The notes: generated by a model not told the origin, from the letters alone. Positions 52,753 to 61,204 are shown, counted from the first letter of the stretch. The stretch: 64,000 nt of DNA from a bacterium (GCA_018062085.1 JAGOSY010000008.1:62001-126000), one strand, 5' to 3'. Made by a program: numbers and translations.

Positions 52753-53696
52753 TGTACGGTTACCGGCTAGGTGCAATTGGTATTGTCACCACTTTCTTTA
52801 TTATCATTTTCTCTACTGTATTGATGCCAATGGTGCTCTTCAACCCGAAAGCATCTGGTCGTGGAAATGACTACAAAGTAATTCCCCTTTCAGTTGGTGA
52901 CGCCGCTCGCGGTCGTCAGATATATGTCAGAGAAGGTTGCTTCTATTGCCATACTCAGTTCACTCGTATTCAAGACCGGGGCTACGGTCCTCTAGTCAAA
53001 GAAGGCGACTATGTGTATGAGACTCCTCACCAATTGGGCACGGCCAGAACGGGCCCAGACTTGACCAACGAAGGTGGTCGCTTCCCTTCGCAGTGGCAGA
53101 AAGCCCACTTGATTTCACCTCGTGCGCTTAAGCCTGGTTCAGTCATGCCGAGCTTCAGTTATCTTTCTGAGCAAGATATGAATGACTTGGTGCAATATAT
53201 TCAAACTCTTGGCAACAAGCGGACAGTGACAGCCTTTGTCACTCCTCCCGATGAGTATCTGCCTACTACACCTCAAGGGAGAGGACTGGCTGCTCGTAAA
53301 ACTGTTGACACCGCATCTGATGCTGCAGCCAATGCTGGTCGTGGTATCTACACGCAAAACTGTGCCGCTTGTCACGGTTTAGAAGGTAAGGGCAACGGAC
53401 CTAATGCCATCACATTAGAGAAGAAGCCACCAAACCTTACTCGCGATTATTATAAGCAATACCCTGATGAGCACTGGTTCTACCGTATCTCTGAAGGTGT
53501 CACTGGTACAAGAATGCCACGGTTCCAATCAGTTTTGAGCGAAGAGCAGCGTTGGTACCTGGTAGCCTACTTGAAGACCTTGCCTAAAGAGCATGAAGAG
53601 ACCATTGATAATCTCGACCAGCTAAACGTTGCCGAGCCCACTCACCTTCCAGTGCTGACCAAGCAAGTTTACGAACCGCACCACGGCAAGGAATAA
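52752..53696 (+). CDS. ccoO: CcoO-like cytochrome c fused to a second cytochrome c domain
   Basis: 314 residues. An N-terminal membrane anchor (IGIVTTFFIIIFSTVLMP) precedes a typical CcoO domain with haem site CFYCH (Cys63, Cys66, His67), YVYETPHQLGTARTGPDL and Met132 in SVMPSF. A second haem domain follows a ~40-residue linker: CAACH (204-208) and GTRMPRF as axial Met. Ordinary CcoO ends after the first domain, so this is a natural fusion with a second cytochrome c module, giving two haems in one subunit. It passes electrons from periplasmic cytochrome c to CcoN. Confidence 0.9.
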   Translation: MYGYRLGAIGIVTTFFIIIFSTVLMPMVLFNPKASGRGNDYKVIPLSVGDAARGRQIYVREGCFYCHTQFTRIQDRGYGPLVKEGDYVYETPHQLGTARTGPDLTNEGGRFPSQWQKAHLISPRALKPGSVMPSFSYLSEQDMNDLVQYIQTLGNKRTVTAFVTPPDEYLPTTPQGRGLAARKTVDTASDAAANAGRGIYTQNCAACHGLEGKGNGPNAITLEKKPPNLTRDYYKQYPDEHWFYRISEGVTGTRMPRFQSVLSEEQRWYLVAYLKTLPKEHEETIDNLDQLNVAEPTHLPVLTKQVYEPHHGKE

Positions 53697-53733
53697 GGGA
53701 AGCAAATGAGAGCAAAGAATAAGGAGAGCAGAC

Positions 53734-53976
53734 ATGTGTCCTAATTGTGTTCTTAATGGAGCAAGTGTTGGTGGTGGTGTCTGGGTGGCGTTCGGTATTT
53801 GTGGTCTTTTCTTCTTAATCGCTGTGGTTGGAGTTCTCTGGGCTTTCAGAAACGGTGAATTCGAAGATCTCGAAGCTGTCAAATTTGAAATGCTCGATGA
53901 CAGTGAAGAGCTCGTGCTTGGTGGTAAGGCCAAAGCTGCTGTAGAAAAATTGCGTACTCAAGGCGAAGGCGCCTAA
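53734..53976 (+). CDS. CcoS-like cbb3 maturation protein
   Basis: 80 residues, start ATG 53734 with AAGGAG upstream. One membrane helix (VWVAFGICGLFFLIAVVGVLWAF) followed directly by RNGEFEDLE, matching the CcoS pattern (helix then R-S-G-Q-F-D-D-L-E). Unlike usual CcoS it begins with a CPNC motif and continues with a charged tail of ~30 residues. CcoS is needed for metal/haem insertion in cbb3 oxidase. A structural small-subunit role is the alternative. Confidence 0.75.
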   Translation: MCPNCVLNGASVGGGVWVAFGICGLFFLIAVVGVLWAFRNGEFEDLEAVKFEMLDDSEELVLGGKAKAAVEKLRTQGEGA

Positions 53977-53993
53977 TAAGGGATTAGAGAAAA

Positions 53994-54170
53994 ATGGCTG
54001 AAGAAGTCAAAAAAACAGTTAGCACGCCGGTAGTCGAAGACGATGAGCACTACGAAGTCGTTTCTGAGTACCGCATCGGTGAAGGCGCCCCGCCGCCTTT
54101 TCTGGTGATTTGTTTCATTCTGATCTTTGTATACGCGGCGGTGTCTTGGATTCCCTTCTTTGGTTATTAG
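53994..54170 (+). CDS. Small single-helix membrane protein, perhaps a free-standing CcoP N-terminus
   Basis: 58 residues, ATG 53994, stop 54170. Acidic N-terminus (EDDEHYEVVSEYRIG), then APPPF and one membrane helix (LVICFILIFVYAAVSWI) ending PFFGY. The order (Tyr/Glu-rich start, Pro turn, helix, Tyr-Pro-like end) resembles the N-terminal anchor of CcoP. A diheme cytochrome c follows seven bases later, so the two may together replace normal CcoP. Confidence 0.65.
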   Translation: MAEEVKKTVSTPVVEDDEHYEVVSEYRIGEGAPPPFLVICFILIFVYAAVSWIPFFGY

Positions 54171-54176
54171 AGGAAG

Positions 54177-55103
54177 ATGTCACTTAGTAAGTTGAAATTG
54201 GTTTTCAGTAACCAAAAAAGTCTCTCCCCCGCGTCATCTCTTAGAGTTGACCTAAAGGCCTCGCTTCTTTTGGCGATGATTCCTGTCGTTGTAGGCTTAA
54301 CTGCTTGCAACGACAGCCAAGTCACTCTGTCATCAGCAGATGACGGCCTGGTTAGCCCCAAGGTTACTCTTGGCGACAAAGAGCCAATCTGGCCCAACGA
54401 CGACCCATCAATCCCTGATGGCAAAGGCGTATATGCGGCTCAGAATTGTGCTTCCTGCCATGGACTAGACGGCAAGCCGGTTGCGGGTAAAGCAACTGTT
54501 GACCTCTCTAGCAAAGACTGGGGTCGCAAGCAGAAACCAGTCGAGCAATATGACTTCATTACATTCGGCAAAGCTGATTCTGATGGCAAAGAGGTATCGG
54601 ACCACCCAGCTGTGCGCTCTAAGCTTCGTCCACCAGAAATTTGGAACTTAGTCTTCTATGTCAGAAGCCTTTCTACTCCACCATTGACTGATGGTGAAAT
54701 CAATGAAATATCGCCAGTCTTCGGGGCCAACTGTGTTGTTTGCCACGGTGCTAAAGGTTATGGCAATGGCCCTCTAATGAAAGGCAATGTGCTTGAGCCA
54801 GCTCCAGCTAATTTCCAAAGTTTCCCCCGCTTTTATGACCGTACAGACGAAGTTCTGTGGGATCACATCGCCAATGGCATAAAGTGGGAAGGAATGCCTA
54901 ACTTCTTAGGCAAAGTAGATAAGAAGTCAGATAAAACTAAGGTTACTACCTTCGATGAAGCATATATCTGGAAACTTGTGGGCTATGTGCGCCATTTCCA
55001 TGAAAGTAATTTGACTGAAGTGGATACCAAAGCCCTTCATGCCAAAGAAGAGAAGGAAGAAAAGGAAGCGAAGGACCACAAAGAAGGCGCTGAGAGTAAA
55101 TAA
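54177..55103 (+). CDS. Diheme cytochrome c lipoprotein
   Basis: 308 residues, ATG 54177 with AGAGGAAG upstream. A hydrophobic segment ends in the lipobox LTAC with Cys44, so it should be anchored as a lipoprotein in the periplasm. Two cytochrome c sites: CASCH (91-95) and CVVCH (186-190), each with downstream Met candidates (WEGMPNF). The C-terminus is a highly charged Lys/Glu tail. Position between the oxidase genes and the Rieske gene makes it the natural electron carrier between them, or the soluble half of a split CcoP. Confidence 0.88.
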   Translation: MSLSKLKLVFSNQKSLSPASSLRVDLKASLLLAMIPVVVGLTACNDSQVTLSSADDGLVSPKVTLGDKEPIWPNDDPSIPDGKGVYAAQNCASCHGLDGKPVAGKATVDLSSKDWGRKQKPVEQYDFITFGKADSDGKEVSDHPAVRSKLRPPEIWNLVFYVRSLSTPPLTDGEINEISPVFGANCVVCHGAKGYGNGPLMKGNVLEPAPANFQSFPRFYDRTDEVLWDHIANGIKWEGMPNFLGKVDKKSDKTKVTTFDEAYIWKLVGYVRHFHESNLTEVDTKALHAKEEKEEKEAKDHKEGAESK

Positions 55104-55150
55104 AAGCGAAGCTTCCAATCAACAATACCTAAGACCTAAGGATAAGGACC

Positions 55151-55720
55151 ATGACAGACGGAGTCAGAAGAAGAGTCATTTTAAAAACGGTAGCTGCTCT
55201 ACCGCTTGCAGCTACATTTGGGCTTTTGATATCTCCTTTTCTCAGATATTTGCGACCAACACTGAAGCCGCTCGACATCCTTGGTGAGTCAGACCAGCCT
55301 TTGGCTGAGCCGCCAATTCCTACTTTCACAGACAAAGACTTTCCCGATCCATGGACTTGCCTTCCCTTCATGTTCAATCAGAAGTACCTTGAGTACAACC
55401 CTGAGGGAGCTGAAATTCGCAAGATTCCTGGTTTCATTGTTAAATTGCCCACCGGAGATGTGGTTGCCTACAGCCGCATTTGTCCACACCTTGGTTGCAT
55501 CTTCAACTTCGTCAAAGACCCAGATGAGTGCGCTAAGGGTTACAACTTTAAACCCGCTGGTCCTGTATTTGCTTGCCCTTGCCACTTGAGCGTGTATGAC
55601 ATAGCTCAGGCTGGAAAAGTAGTGAGTGGTCCGGCACCTCGTCCACCGCGGAAATTTGAAGTTAAGAGGGTAGCTGGTTCGTATCAGGTGGTTGCGTTGG
55701 AGGCTGGTTCAATTGCCTAG
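55151..55720 (+). CDS. Rieske iron-sulfur protein
   Basis: 189 residues. A basic start with three Arg (VRRRVILK) and a hydrophobic anchor (TVAALPLAATFGLLISPF) suggest Tat or membrane-anchored export. Rieske boxes are intact: CPHLGC (Cys111, His113, Cys116) and CPCHLS (Cys142, Cys144, His145), with the 2Fe-2S ligands Cys111/His113/Cys142/His145 and a disulfide pair. It carries electrons from the quinol site of cytochrome b to cytochrome c. The 3' end overlaps the cytochrome b start by eight bases. Confidence 0.94.
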   Translation: MTDGVRRRVILKTVAALPLAATFGLLISPFLRYLRPTLKPLDILGESDQPLAEPPIPTFTDKDFPDPWTCLPFMFNQKYLEYNPEGAEIRKIPGFIVKLPTGDVVAYSRICPHLGCIFNFVKDPDECAKGYNFKPAGPVFACPCHLSVYDIAQAGKVVSGPAPRPPRKFEVKRVAGSYQVVALEAGSIA

Positions 55721-57578
55721 TTTAGTACAGGATAAAAGCATTGCGAGCACCCTCACCGCAGCTGGTGATTGGGTCAAGACGCGCATCAACAACATAGACA
55801 TTTTTGATGAGCACCACCAAGTCGAAGCGAAGACTAATCCCTTTTATGCACTAGGGCCAATCTTCTATTTGGTTTGGTTCATAGTTATGGCTACTGGTCT
55901 TATTTTGATCATGTGGTATGTACCAACCAAGTCAGCTGCATTCGACTCTATTCTCAATATTCAAAACGGCATTCCCATTGGCGGTTTGATGCGAGGCATG
56001 CACAAATATGGTGCCGATGCCATGATTATCGCTGCCACCATGCGTCTCTATCGCATGTTCATCAACGCTGACTATAAGCCGTCCAAAGAGTTCAACATTG
56101 CCATTGCCCTGGTCACACTTCTTCTTTCAATGTATTCCGGTCTGTCTGGTTACTTGCTAATTTGGAACCAACGAGCATTTTGGGCGACCAAAGTATTTGC
56201 CACATTCCCAACCTACATGGACCAGTTCGCTGTCATGGGAGACTTCTATCAGCCTCTCTACAAGTCTCTGCACTTAGGTTGGAACACTGCTGAAGTGTTG
56301 TTAGGTGGTGGAGCTGCCATCACTCAAAATACAATGACGAGATTTTTCTCTCTGCACTTGGCTTTCTCATTGATTCCTTTGATTTTCGTTGAAATTTATT
56401 TCTTCAAAAATGCCTATGTGCGCGTGCCCTTGAACTGGACAAAACGTTCAATCTTGATCTTGATGATTGCATTTGTGGCCATTGCCCTACCAGCCGCTCA
56501 AGGCTCACGGTCAGATCCAGATGTCACTCCTTTGCCGATTCTCTCCGACTGGTATTTCTTGGGCTTGTATCAGATGTACAAGTATCTTGAGCCGGTGGTG
56601 GCAACTTATATAACCATGGTCATTCCGATTTCGGTAATGCTCTTGCCCTTCCTCGATACCTGGATTACAGGCTCCGAGAAAGACATCATGAAGAGACCGT
56701 TCATCTTGATGCTCACTTTTATGGGCGCAGTATGTTGGATTGTGTTTTCTTACTTGATTATCGTCAATATTGCCGATATTCACTCTGACCCTCCTTATTG
56801 GCGATCCTTCCTCTACGGCACCATCAACATTGGTGTGGCCTGGCAGGCCATTCTTATGATTCGCAATAAGAATCTGCAAGAGAAAGCCAAAGGTTTCGTG
56901 GGGGCTATGGTTATGCTTGCTTATTGTCTAATTCAGACATTCGCTGGCTACACCTACTACTATATGGCTCTGACAGAAATGTTCATCGATCCGTTAGGCC
57001 ATGCTGCCCTCTATAGCCTTGCCCGTCCAGTGATGAGTAATGCCGGAGAAGTAGAGACTCTTGTGCGAAAACTGCATAGTACCAATAACTCAAGCGTTCC
57101 TCTTAACAGTGAGTACTGGAACTACCATGTCACTTTAGATCCTGGCTATATTGCAAAGATTGGTGAGCCGGCAGCTAAAGAAGACGTGCAGAAACTAGCA
57201 GAACTTGCCAAAAATAAGACACCGCTAGACTTAATTTCGAAGTTTATTCCCACCTTCGAAACGCCGGCTGGACCTAATGGTGCCTACGATGCCATTAAGT
57301 TCACCGACCCAGTCAGAGGTCCTCATCCAGAGTATGAGAGCATGACCGACTTCATGATCAACAACCGCTGGGCATGGGATTACTGCACATTGCAGGATCG
57401 TCTGACACCGGAATTGGTGAAGGGTGGCTATCCGCTGAAAGTACCAGACAACGATTGGTGGTGGATGATTGGTGGACCTCTATCAGGTTTGTTCGCTCTC
57501 GTTGCTGGAATTCAAGCTAAGCAGGCGCAAGCCAAGTTAGCTGCACCGAAACCTGCCGAACCTGTTGCCGCTGCTTAG
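55713..57578 (+). CDS. Long cytochrome b (b6 plus subunit IV type) lacking one haem-ligand pair
   Basis: 621 residues from TTG 55713 (GGAGG ten bases upstream); an in-frame TTG 21 bases earlier is less well placed. About ten membrane helices. Helix B keeps His97 (MHKYGAD), but the second ligand position, 14 on, is Arg111 (TMRLYR). Helix D keeps His215 (FFSLHLAFSL), but the position 14-15 on is Tyr229/Phe230. So the p-side haem pair (97/215) is kept and the n-side pair is missing. The quinol-site motif PEWY reads SDWY (278-281). A ~150-residue C-terminal extension outside the usual fold ends in an Ala/Pro-rich tail. Works with the Rieske protein. A normal Q-cycle would not be possible. Confidence 0.88.
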   Translation: MPSLVQDKSIASTLTAAGDWVKTRINNIDIFDEHHQVEAKTNPFYALGPIFYLVWFIVMATGLILIMWYVPTKSAAFDSILNIQNGIPIGGLMRGMHKYGADAMIIAATMRLYRMFINADYKPSKEFNIAIALVTLLLSMYSGLSGYLLIWNQRAFWATKVFATFPTYMDQFAVMGDFYQPLYKSLHLGWNTAEVLLGGGAAITQNTMTRFFSLHLAFSLIPLIFVEIYFFKNAYVRVPLNWTKRSILILMIAFVAIALPAAQGSRSDPDVTPLPILSDWYFLGLYQMYKYLEPVVATYITMVIPISVMLLPFLDTWITGSEKDIMKRPFILMLTFMGAVCWIVFSYLIIVNIADIHSDPPYWRSFLYGTINIGVAWQAILMIRNKNLQEKAKGFVGAMVMLAYCLIQTFAGYTYYYMALTEMFIDPLGHAALYSLARPVMSNAGEVETLVRKLHSTNNSSVPLNSEYWNYHVTLDPGYIAKIGEPAAKEDVQKLAELAKNKTPLDLISKFIPTFETPAGPNGAYDAIKFTDPVRGPHPEYESMTDFMINNRWAWDYCTLQDRLTPELVKGGYPLKVPDNDWWWMIGGPLSGLFALVAGIQAKQAQAKLAAPKPAEPVAAA

Positions 57579-57582
57579 ATAA

Positions 57583-57999
57583 GTGAGTAAGAAGAACAAA
57601 AAAGTGAACGCCGCTAGTTTAAATAGCAATTTGAATAATCTCAATGTTAGGCCTGAAAAGGGCACTAGCGGCGCTATATCTTCTGTAAACAGAAGGCTAA
57701 AGATCAAGTTTGTCTACAAGTTCTTTGCCTTTGTTTTTTCAGTAATAGCGCTTTCTTGGTTCTTTGAAGGCACCAGACAAATACAATTAGGATTGTCGGT
57801 ATCGGCCATAGTTTATTTGCTGGTTGGAAGTTTGCTTACTGTTGCTCTGATCGGGGTGCAAGCCTTCTTCATATACGCTGAAGAGAAATCTAAAGACAGT
57901 CGCACTCGCAAGATTCCACTCTTCGACCCTATCTATGATCGTTTGAGTAGACCAGTTAGAGACTCAGTTGATACTGATGAAAAGAATGGAGATAACTAG
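57583..57999 (+). CDS. Small membrane protein of unknown function
   Basis: 138 residues from GTG 57583, four bases after the cytochrome b stop. Asn/Lys-rich, presumably cytoplasmic N-terminus, two membrane helices (FVYKFFAFVFSVIALSWFF; VYLLVGSLLTVALIGVQAFF), and a charged C-terminus. No family recognised. It is inside the respiratory operon, so it could be an accessory subunit or an assembly factor. Confidence 0.7.
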   Translation: MSKKNKKVNAASLNSNLNNLNVRPEKGTSGAISSVNRRLKIKFVYKFFAFVFSVIALSWFFEGTRQIQLGLSVSAIVYLLVGSLLTVALIGVQAFFIYAEEKSKDSRTRKIPLFDPIYDRLSRPVRDSVDTDEKNGDN

Positions 58000-58001
58000 T
58001 C

Positions 58002-58355
58002 GTGGGTAAAACAATTGACATTGTTTTGGTAGTGGTAGGCGCAGTAGCCTGCTTGGCCTTGACTGGCCTGATGCCATGGGCAGAGCTAGGTATGACTGGT
58101 GCCCCCGACGCTTGGCCGTTATGGCTGCGTTGGGTTAACGTCAATCTCGGACTGCCGCTGCCCAGTTATGATCAAGTTGCAAGTCTCTCGACTGGCTGGT
58201 CTGAATATTTAAAGAAAGCTGGAGCTGAGTCGCGTTTCGGAGACTATGCTTACTCGTTAGTTATGGGCTTGGCAATGGTCGCTGCAGCAATAGGCATCGC
58301 CGCAATTGGCCGTGAAGAAGCTGAAGAAAAGACTGTTTTGCCCGTCAAGAAATAA
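58002..58355 (+). CDS. Small membrane protein of unknown function
   Basis: 117 residues from GTG 58002, two bases after the previous stop. Two membrane helices (IVLVVVGAVACLALTGLMP and SLVMGLAMVAAAIGIAAI) flank a ~50-residue Trp/Pro/Leu-rich loop (PWAELGMTGAPDAWPLW). No metal or haem motif. Tight coupling to neighbours suggests a subunit of the cytochrome b complex. Confidence 0.7.
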   Translation: MGKTIDIVLVVVGAVACLALTGLMPWAELGMTGAPDAWPLWLRWVNVNLGLPLPSYDQVASLSTGWSEYLKKAGAESRFGDYAYSLVMGLAMVAAAIGIAAIGREEAEEKTVLPVKK

Positions 58356-58374
58356 GTACTGGGAGTTCTGAATC

Positions 58375-59538
58375 ATGTACACGTCGATACCGAAAGGCCT
58401 AACTGACCTAACGCTCGCAATTGAAAAGGGGACCAATGCTGTAATAAGCAATAGGTACAATCCTTTTTATTATCACGGTGCGCTTCCTCAGTTCTACCTG
58501 TGGGTGCTTTTCCTTTCAGGGCTTTTGCTTTTCGCCTACTACATTCCAACCATCGATAACGCCTACTTCTCGGCCAATCTTGTAAACGCCTGGACATCAG
58601 TTGATTACATCACCGATAAGCTGCCCATGGGAGCCGTTATTCGCGGTATTCACCGCTACGCCGGTGATGCCATGGTAATCACCATTGCTTTGCACGCTTT
58701 GCGTGTTTGGGTGACAGATCGCTATCGTCAGTACCGTTGGACTCAGTGGGTATCAGGCATCGTCTTACTCTTGATGGTGCTCTTCATTGGTCAAACTGGT
58801 TATTACCTGGTTTGGGATGAACGCTCGCTAGTTCTTACTCGCATGACTGTCAGCGCCTTTGATGCCTTGCCGTTCATTGGTCCTGGTCTTAAGGCCTGGT
58901 TCTTGAACGGCAGTGCGATCACCAACCTCACTCTTTCAAACTTCCTCTTTATTCATATTGGTCTATCATTCACTCTCTTGTTCGGCTTGTGGGTGCACTA
59001 TGTGCGCATGACCAGACCGGTTATAACTCCACCACCTGCTATTAACTATATGTTGATGGCAGTATTGCTCGTGGTTGTTTTCGCTTATCCCATCACTAGC
59101 GGTAAGATGGCCGACATCAACAGCGCACCAACCAGCTTTGACATCGACTGGTTCTTCCTCTTCCCTTATTGGTTGATGGCCAAGGTTGATCTCACTACTT
59201 ATTGGGTCTTGATGATAGGCGCTACTGTCGGCTTGTGTTTGGTACCACTACCAAGCCTCTACAAAGCTGCTAATCCGATTGAAGCAGCCGAAGTAGTTTT
59301 GAGTAAGTGCACTGGTTGCTCACTCTGTTCTAAAGATTGTCCATATCAAGCAATTGAAATGGTGCCGGCTCCTGCTGGTTCACGCTTCAAGTTGCTAGCT
59401 ACGGTTAAGCCTTACCGTTGTTCAGGCTGCGGAGTTTGCGTTGGAGCATGCGCATTTGATGCGATTGACCTGCCGAACTTACTTGATACTGACGTTACCG
59501 CTCAGATCAGAGCGATGGCTGAAGCGAAACCTAACTAA
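58375..59538 (+). CDS. Cytochrome b fused to a two-[4Fe-4S] ferredoxin domain
   Basis: 387 residues. Membrane part with all four haem ligands: His93 (GIHRYAGDAM) and His107 (ALHALRVW), His194 (FIHIGLSF) and His208 (WVHYVRM), each pair 14 apart. A subunit IV-like part with DIDWFFLFPYW replaces PEWY. The last ~80 residues hold two cluster motifs: CTGCSLCSKDCP (312-322) and CSGCGVCVGACA (349-359), i.e. 8 Cys. Orientation suggests the clusters face the cytoplasm. This joins quinone chemistry to a low-potential Fe-S relay and is a very unusual domain pairing. 20 bases after the previous gene. Confidence 0.9.
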   Translation: MYTSIPKGLTDLTLAIEKGTNAVISNRYNPFYYHGALPQFYLWVLFLSGLLLFAYYIPTIDNAYFSANLVNAWTSVDYITDKLPMGAVIRGIHRYAGDAMVITIALHALRVWVTDRYRQYRWTQWVSGIVLLLMVLFIGQTGYYLVWDERSLVLTRMTVSAFDALPFIGPGLKAWFLNGSAITNLTLSNFLFIHIGLSFTLLFGLWVHYVRMTRPVITPPPAINYMLMAVLLVVVFAYPITSGKMADINSAPTSFDIDWFFLFPYWLMAKVDLTTYWVLMIGATVGLCLVPLPSLYKAANPIEAAEVVLSKCTGCSLCSKDCPYQAIEMVPAPAGSRFKLLATVKPYRCSGCGVCVGACAFDAIDLPNLLDTDVTAQIRAMAEAKPN

Positions 59539-59570
59539 TCACCTCGTTTCAAAAAAGGTAGTCTAAGAAA

Positions 59571-59996
59571 ATGTCCGAACAAAAGGTAATTACTCTGATC
59601 TGTGAACGCGCCTGCGATCTTGATTCGGTATGTAATGACAAAGGCGAAGTCAAAGAAGTTGATGGCCTGCATGTGGTCAAGCTTCCTTGCAGTGGCATGA
59701 TTCAACCCCTAATGATTGAAGCAGCAATGAAAGCTGGTGCTGCTGGTGTAATCGTGACCGGCTGTCAAATAGGCGACTGCTACTACCGCGAAGGCAATCG
59801 CATGATTCGCGAGCGTCTACTTGGTCAGCGTCCTCCTGGTTTGAAGAAAACTGTAGATCGTCAAAGAGTTTTGGCTCTGTGGTTGTCTCGTCCGCAAAAA
59901 GATCGCTTCTTGAGCGAGGCTAAAGAGTTTGTCGCTTTTGTTCGTCAACTGCCAACACCTCCACCTGCTGCTGCTGCTAAGCCGGCCGCTAAGTAG
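59571..59996 (+). CDS. MvhD/FrhD-family iron-sulfur electron-transfer protein
   Basis: 141 residues. LICERACDLDSVC, VVKLPCSGMIQP and GVIVTGCQIGDCYYREGN match the MvhD family (Cys11, 15, 21, 40, 65, 70), known from methanogen hydrogenase-heterodisulfide reductase complexes, where a [2Fe-2S] centre passes electrons to HdrA. The usual His of GCHxGDCHY is Gln/Tyr here. C-terminal Pro/Ala tail. It follows the cytochrome b-ferredoxin fusion by 32 bases, so it probably delivers electrons to or takes them from those clusters. Confidence 0.85.
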   Translation: MSEQKVITLICERACDLDSVCNDKGEVKEVDGLHVVKLPCSGMIQPLMIEAAMKAGAAGVIVTGCQIGDCYYREGNRMIRERLLGQRPPGLKKTVDRQRVLALWLSRPQKDRFLSEAKEFVAFVRQLPTPPPAAAAKPAAK

Positions 59997-60039
59997 TTCT
60001 AGAAAGAATAAGTATTGAATTTTGTAGGAGATCACTAAC

Positions 60040-60162
60040 ATGGCCGAGAAGACAAAAAAATTGACCGAAGTAGACATCATTTACAGATGGGCTTGGTTCT
60101 TCATTCTCTACTTTGTATTTATTCTTTTGATTGCCTCGTTTGGCTTGGTGGCTGAGTTCTAA
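60040..60162 (+). CDS. 40-residue single-helix membrane protein
   Basis: ATG 60040 with GTAGGAG nine bases upstream. Sequence: charged start (AEKTKKLTEVD), one helix (WAWFFILYFVFILLIASFG) and a short end (LVAEF). Last gene before the terminator. Small one-helix proteins are common in cytochrome bc/b6f and cbb3 complexes. No homologue recognised. Confidence 0.65.
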   Translation: MAEKTKKLTEVDIIYRWAWFFILYFVFILLIASFGLVAEF

Positions 60163-60190
60163 CTGGCTGCAATATTGAGTAGTTGAAAAA

Positions 60191-60218
60191 AACCTCGCTC
60201 ATTTGAGCGAGGTTTTTT
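60191..60218 (+). terminator. Strong Rho-independent terminator, usable in both directions
   Basis: AACCTCGCTC ATTT GAGCGAGGTT with a run of T after it (60213-60218) and a run of A before it. It closes the respiratory operon on the plus strand and the sigma-factor gene on the minus strand. Confidence 0.92.
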
Positions 60219-60244
60219 AATTCAGAACTGTTATTTTAGATTAT

Positions 60245-61204
60245 CTATTTTAGATAATCGCGCAGACTGCCAGAGCTATCCATATTGCGCAACTTCAGCA
60301 GAGCTCGGTTCTCAAGTTGTCTGACCCGGTCATCAGTCATACCCAGTACTGTGGCAACTTTTACCGCAGTTAGTGGCACCCCTGTATCAAGTCCGTAGCG
60401 CAAGCGAATGACGTTGGCTTCATTAGTGCTTAGTTTTGCCACAAGGCCTTCAACGTCTTGTTTGCAGAGCTTTATCGTTGCTTCTTCTTCCGTGGCGAGG
60501 TGATCTAAATCAGCAAGCTGATCTATCAGCGCATCTCCATCTTCTGTAGTGGTGGCATCAAGAGAAATTGGTTCTTGAGTTGATTGCAAGAGTGATTTGA
60601 TTTTGCCTTCAGTCAGGCCTAGTTCTTTTGCCAGTTCGTGAGAGCCGGCTCGGCGACCTTCTCTAATGAAATATTGATGTGCTGCTTGGTGGATTTTCTG
60701 TACTGTCTCAGTCATGTGCACTGGAATGCGAATAGTGTGACCTTTGTCTTGCACAGCCCTAGAGCAGCCTTGTCTAATCCACCAAGTAGCATAAGTCGAG
60801 AATCTGAAACCACGTTCAGGGTCGAATTTTTCTACAGCTTTGAGCAGCCCAAGGTTACCCTCTTGGATCAAATCTCCAAGGGCCAGTCCACGGCCAACAA
60901 AACGCTTAGCAATACTAACTACTAGGCGCAAATTGGCTTGAGCCAGTCGCCGCTTTGCTAGTTCACTACCTTGTTGGGCTTGCTTACCCAACAATTGCTC
61001 TTCTTCTTTGTTGAGCAGCGCGTAGCGGCCCATATCTTTGAGGTAGGCCGACAATGCTTCATCGCAATTGTTTTCAGGGGTAATATTGATGAATTCAGTT
61101 TTCTCTAGCGAGTCGCCATTTATTTCGACAGCGCTATCAAGAATCTGAAATTGATCAAAATTTTGATCAGTTTTAGAATATTTCGCTTTAGATAGAGATT
61201 GCAT
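60245..61204 (-). CDS. RNA polymerase sigma-70 family factor (primary-like, group 2 type)
   Basis: 319 residues from ATG 61204, which follows AAGGTGAT; frames from 61267 or 61222 are longer but less well placed. Region 1.2/2 is typical: [36 protein letters not shown] (in parts), [14 protein letters not shown]; region 3 ([11 protein letters not shown]); region 4 ([24 protein letters not shown]). No long region 1.1, so it is an alternative or cyanobacterial-type group 2 sigma rather than the housekeeping factor. Confidence 0.92.
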   Translation of the reverse strand: MQSLSKAKYSKTDQNFDQFQILDSAVEINGDSLEKTEFINITPENNCDEALSAYLKDMGRYALLNKEEEQLLGKQAQQGSELAKRRLAQANLRLVVSIAKRFVGRGLALGDLIQEGNLGLLKAVEKFDPERGFRFSTYATWWIRQGCSRAVQDKGHTIRIPVHMTETVQKIHQAAHQYFIREGRRAGSHELAKELGLTEGKIKSLLQSTQEPISLDATTTEDGDALIDQLADLDHLATEEEATIKLCKQDVEGLVAKLSTNEANVIRLRYGLDTGVPLTAVKVATVLGMTDDRVRQLENRALLKLRNMDSSGSLRDYLK

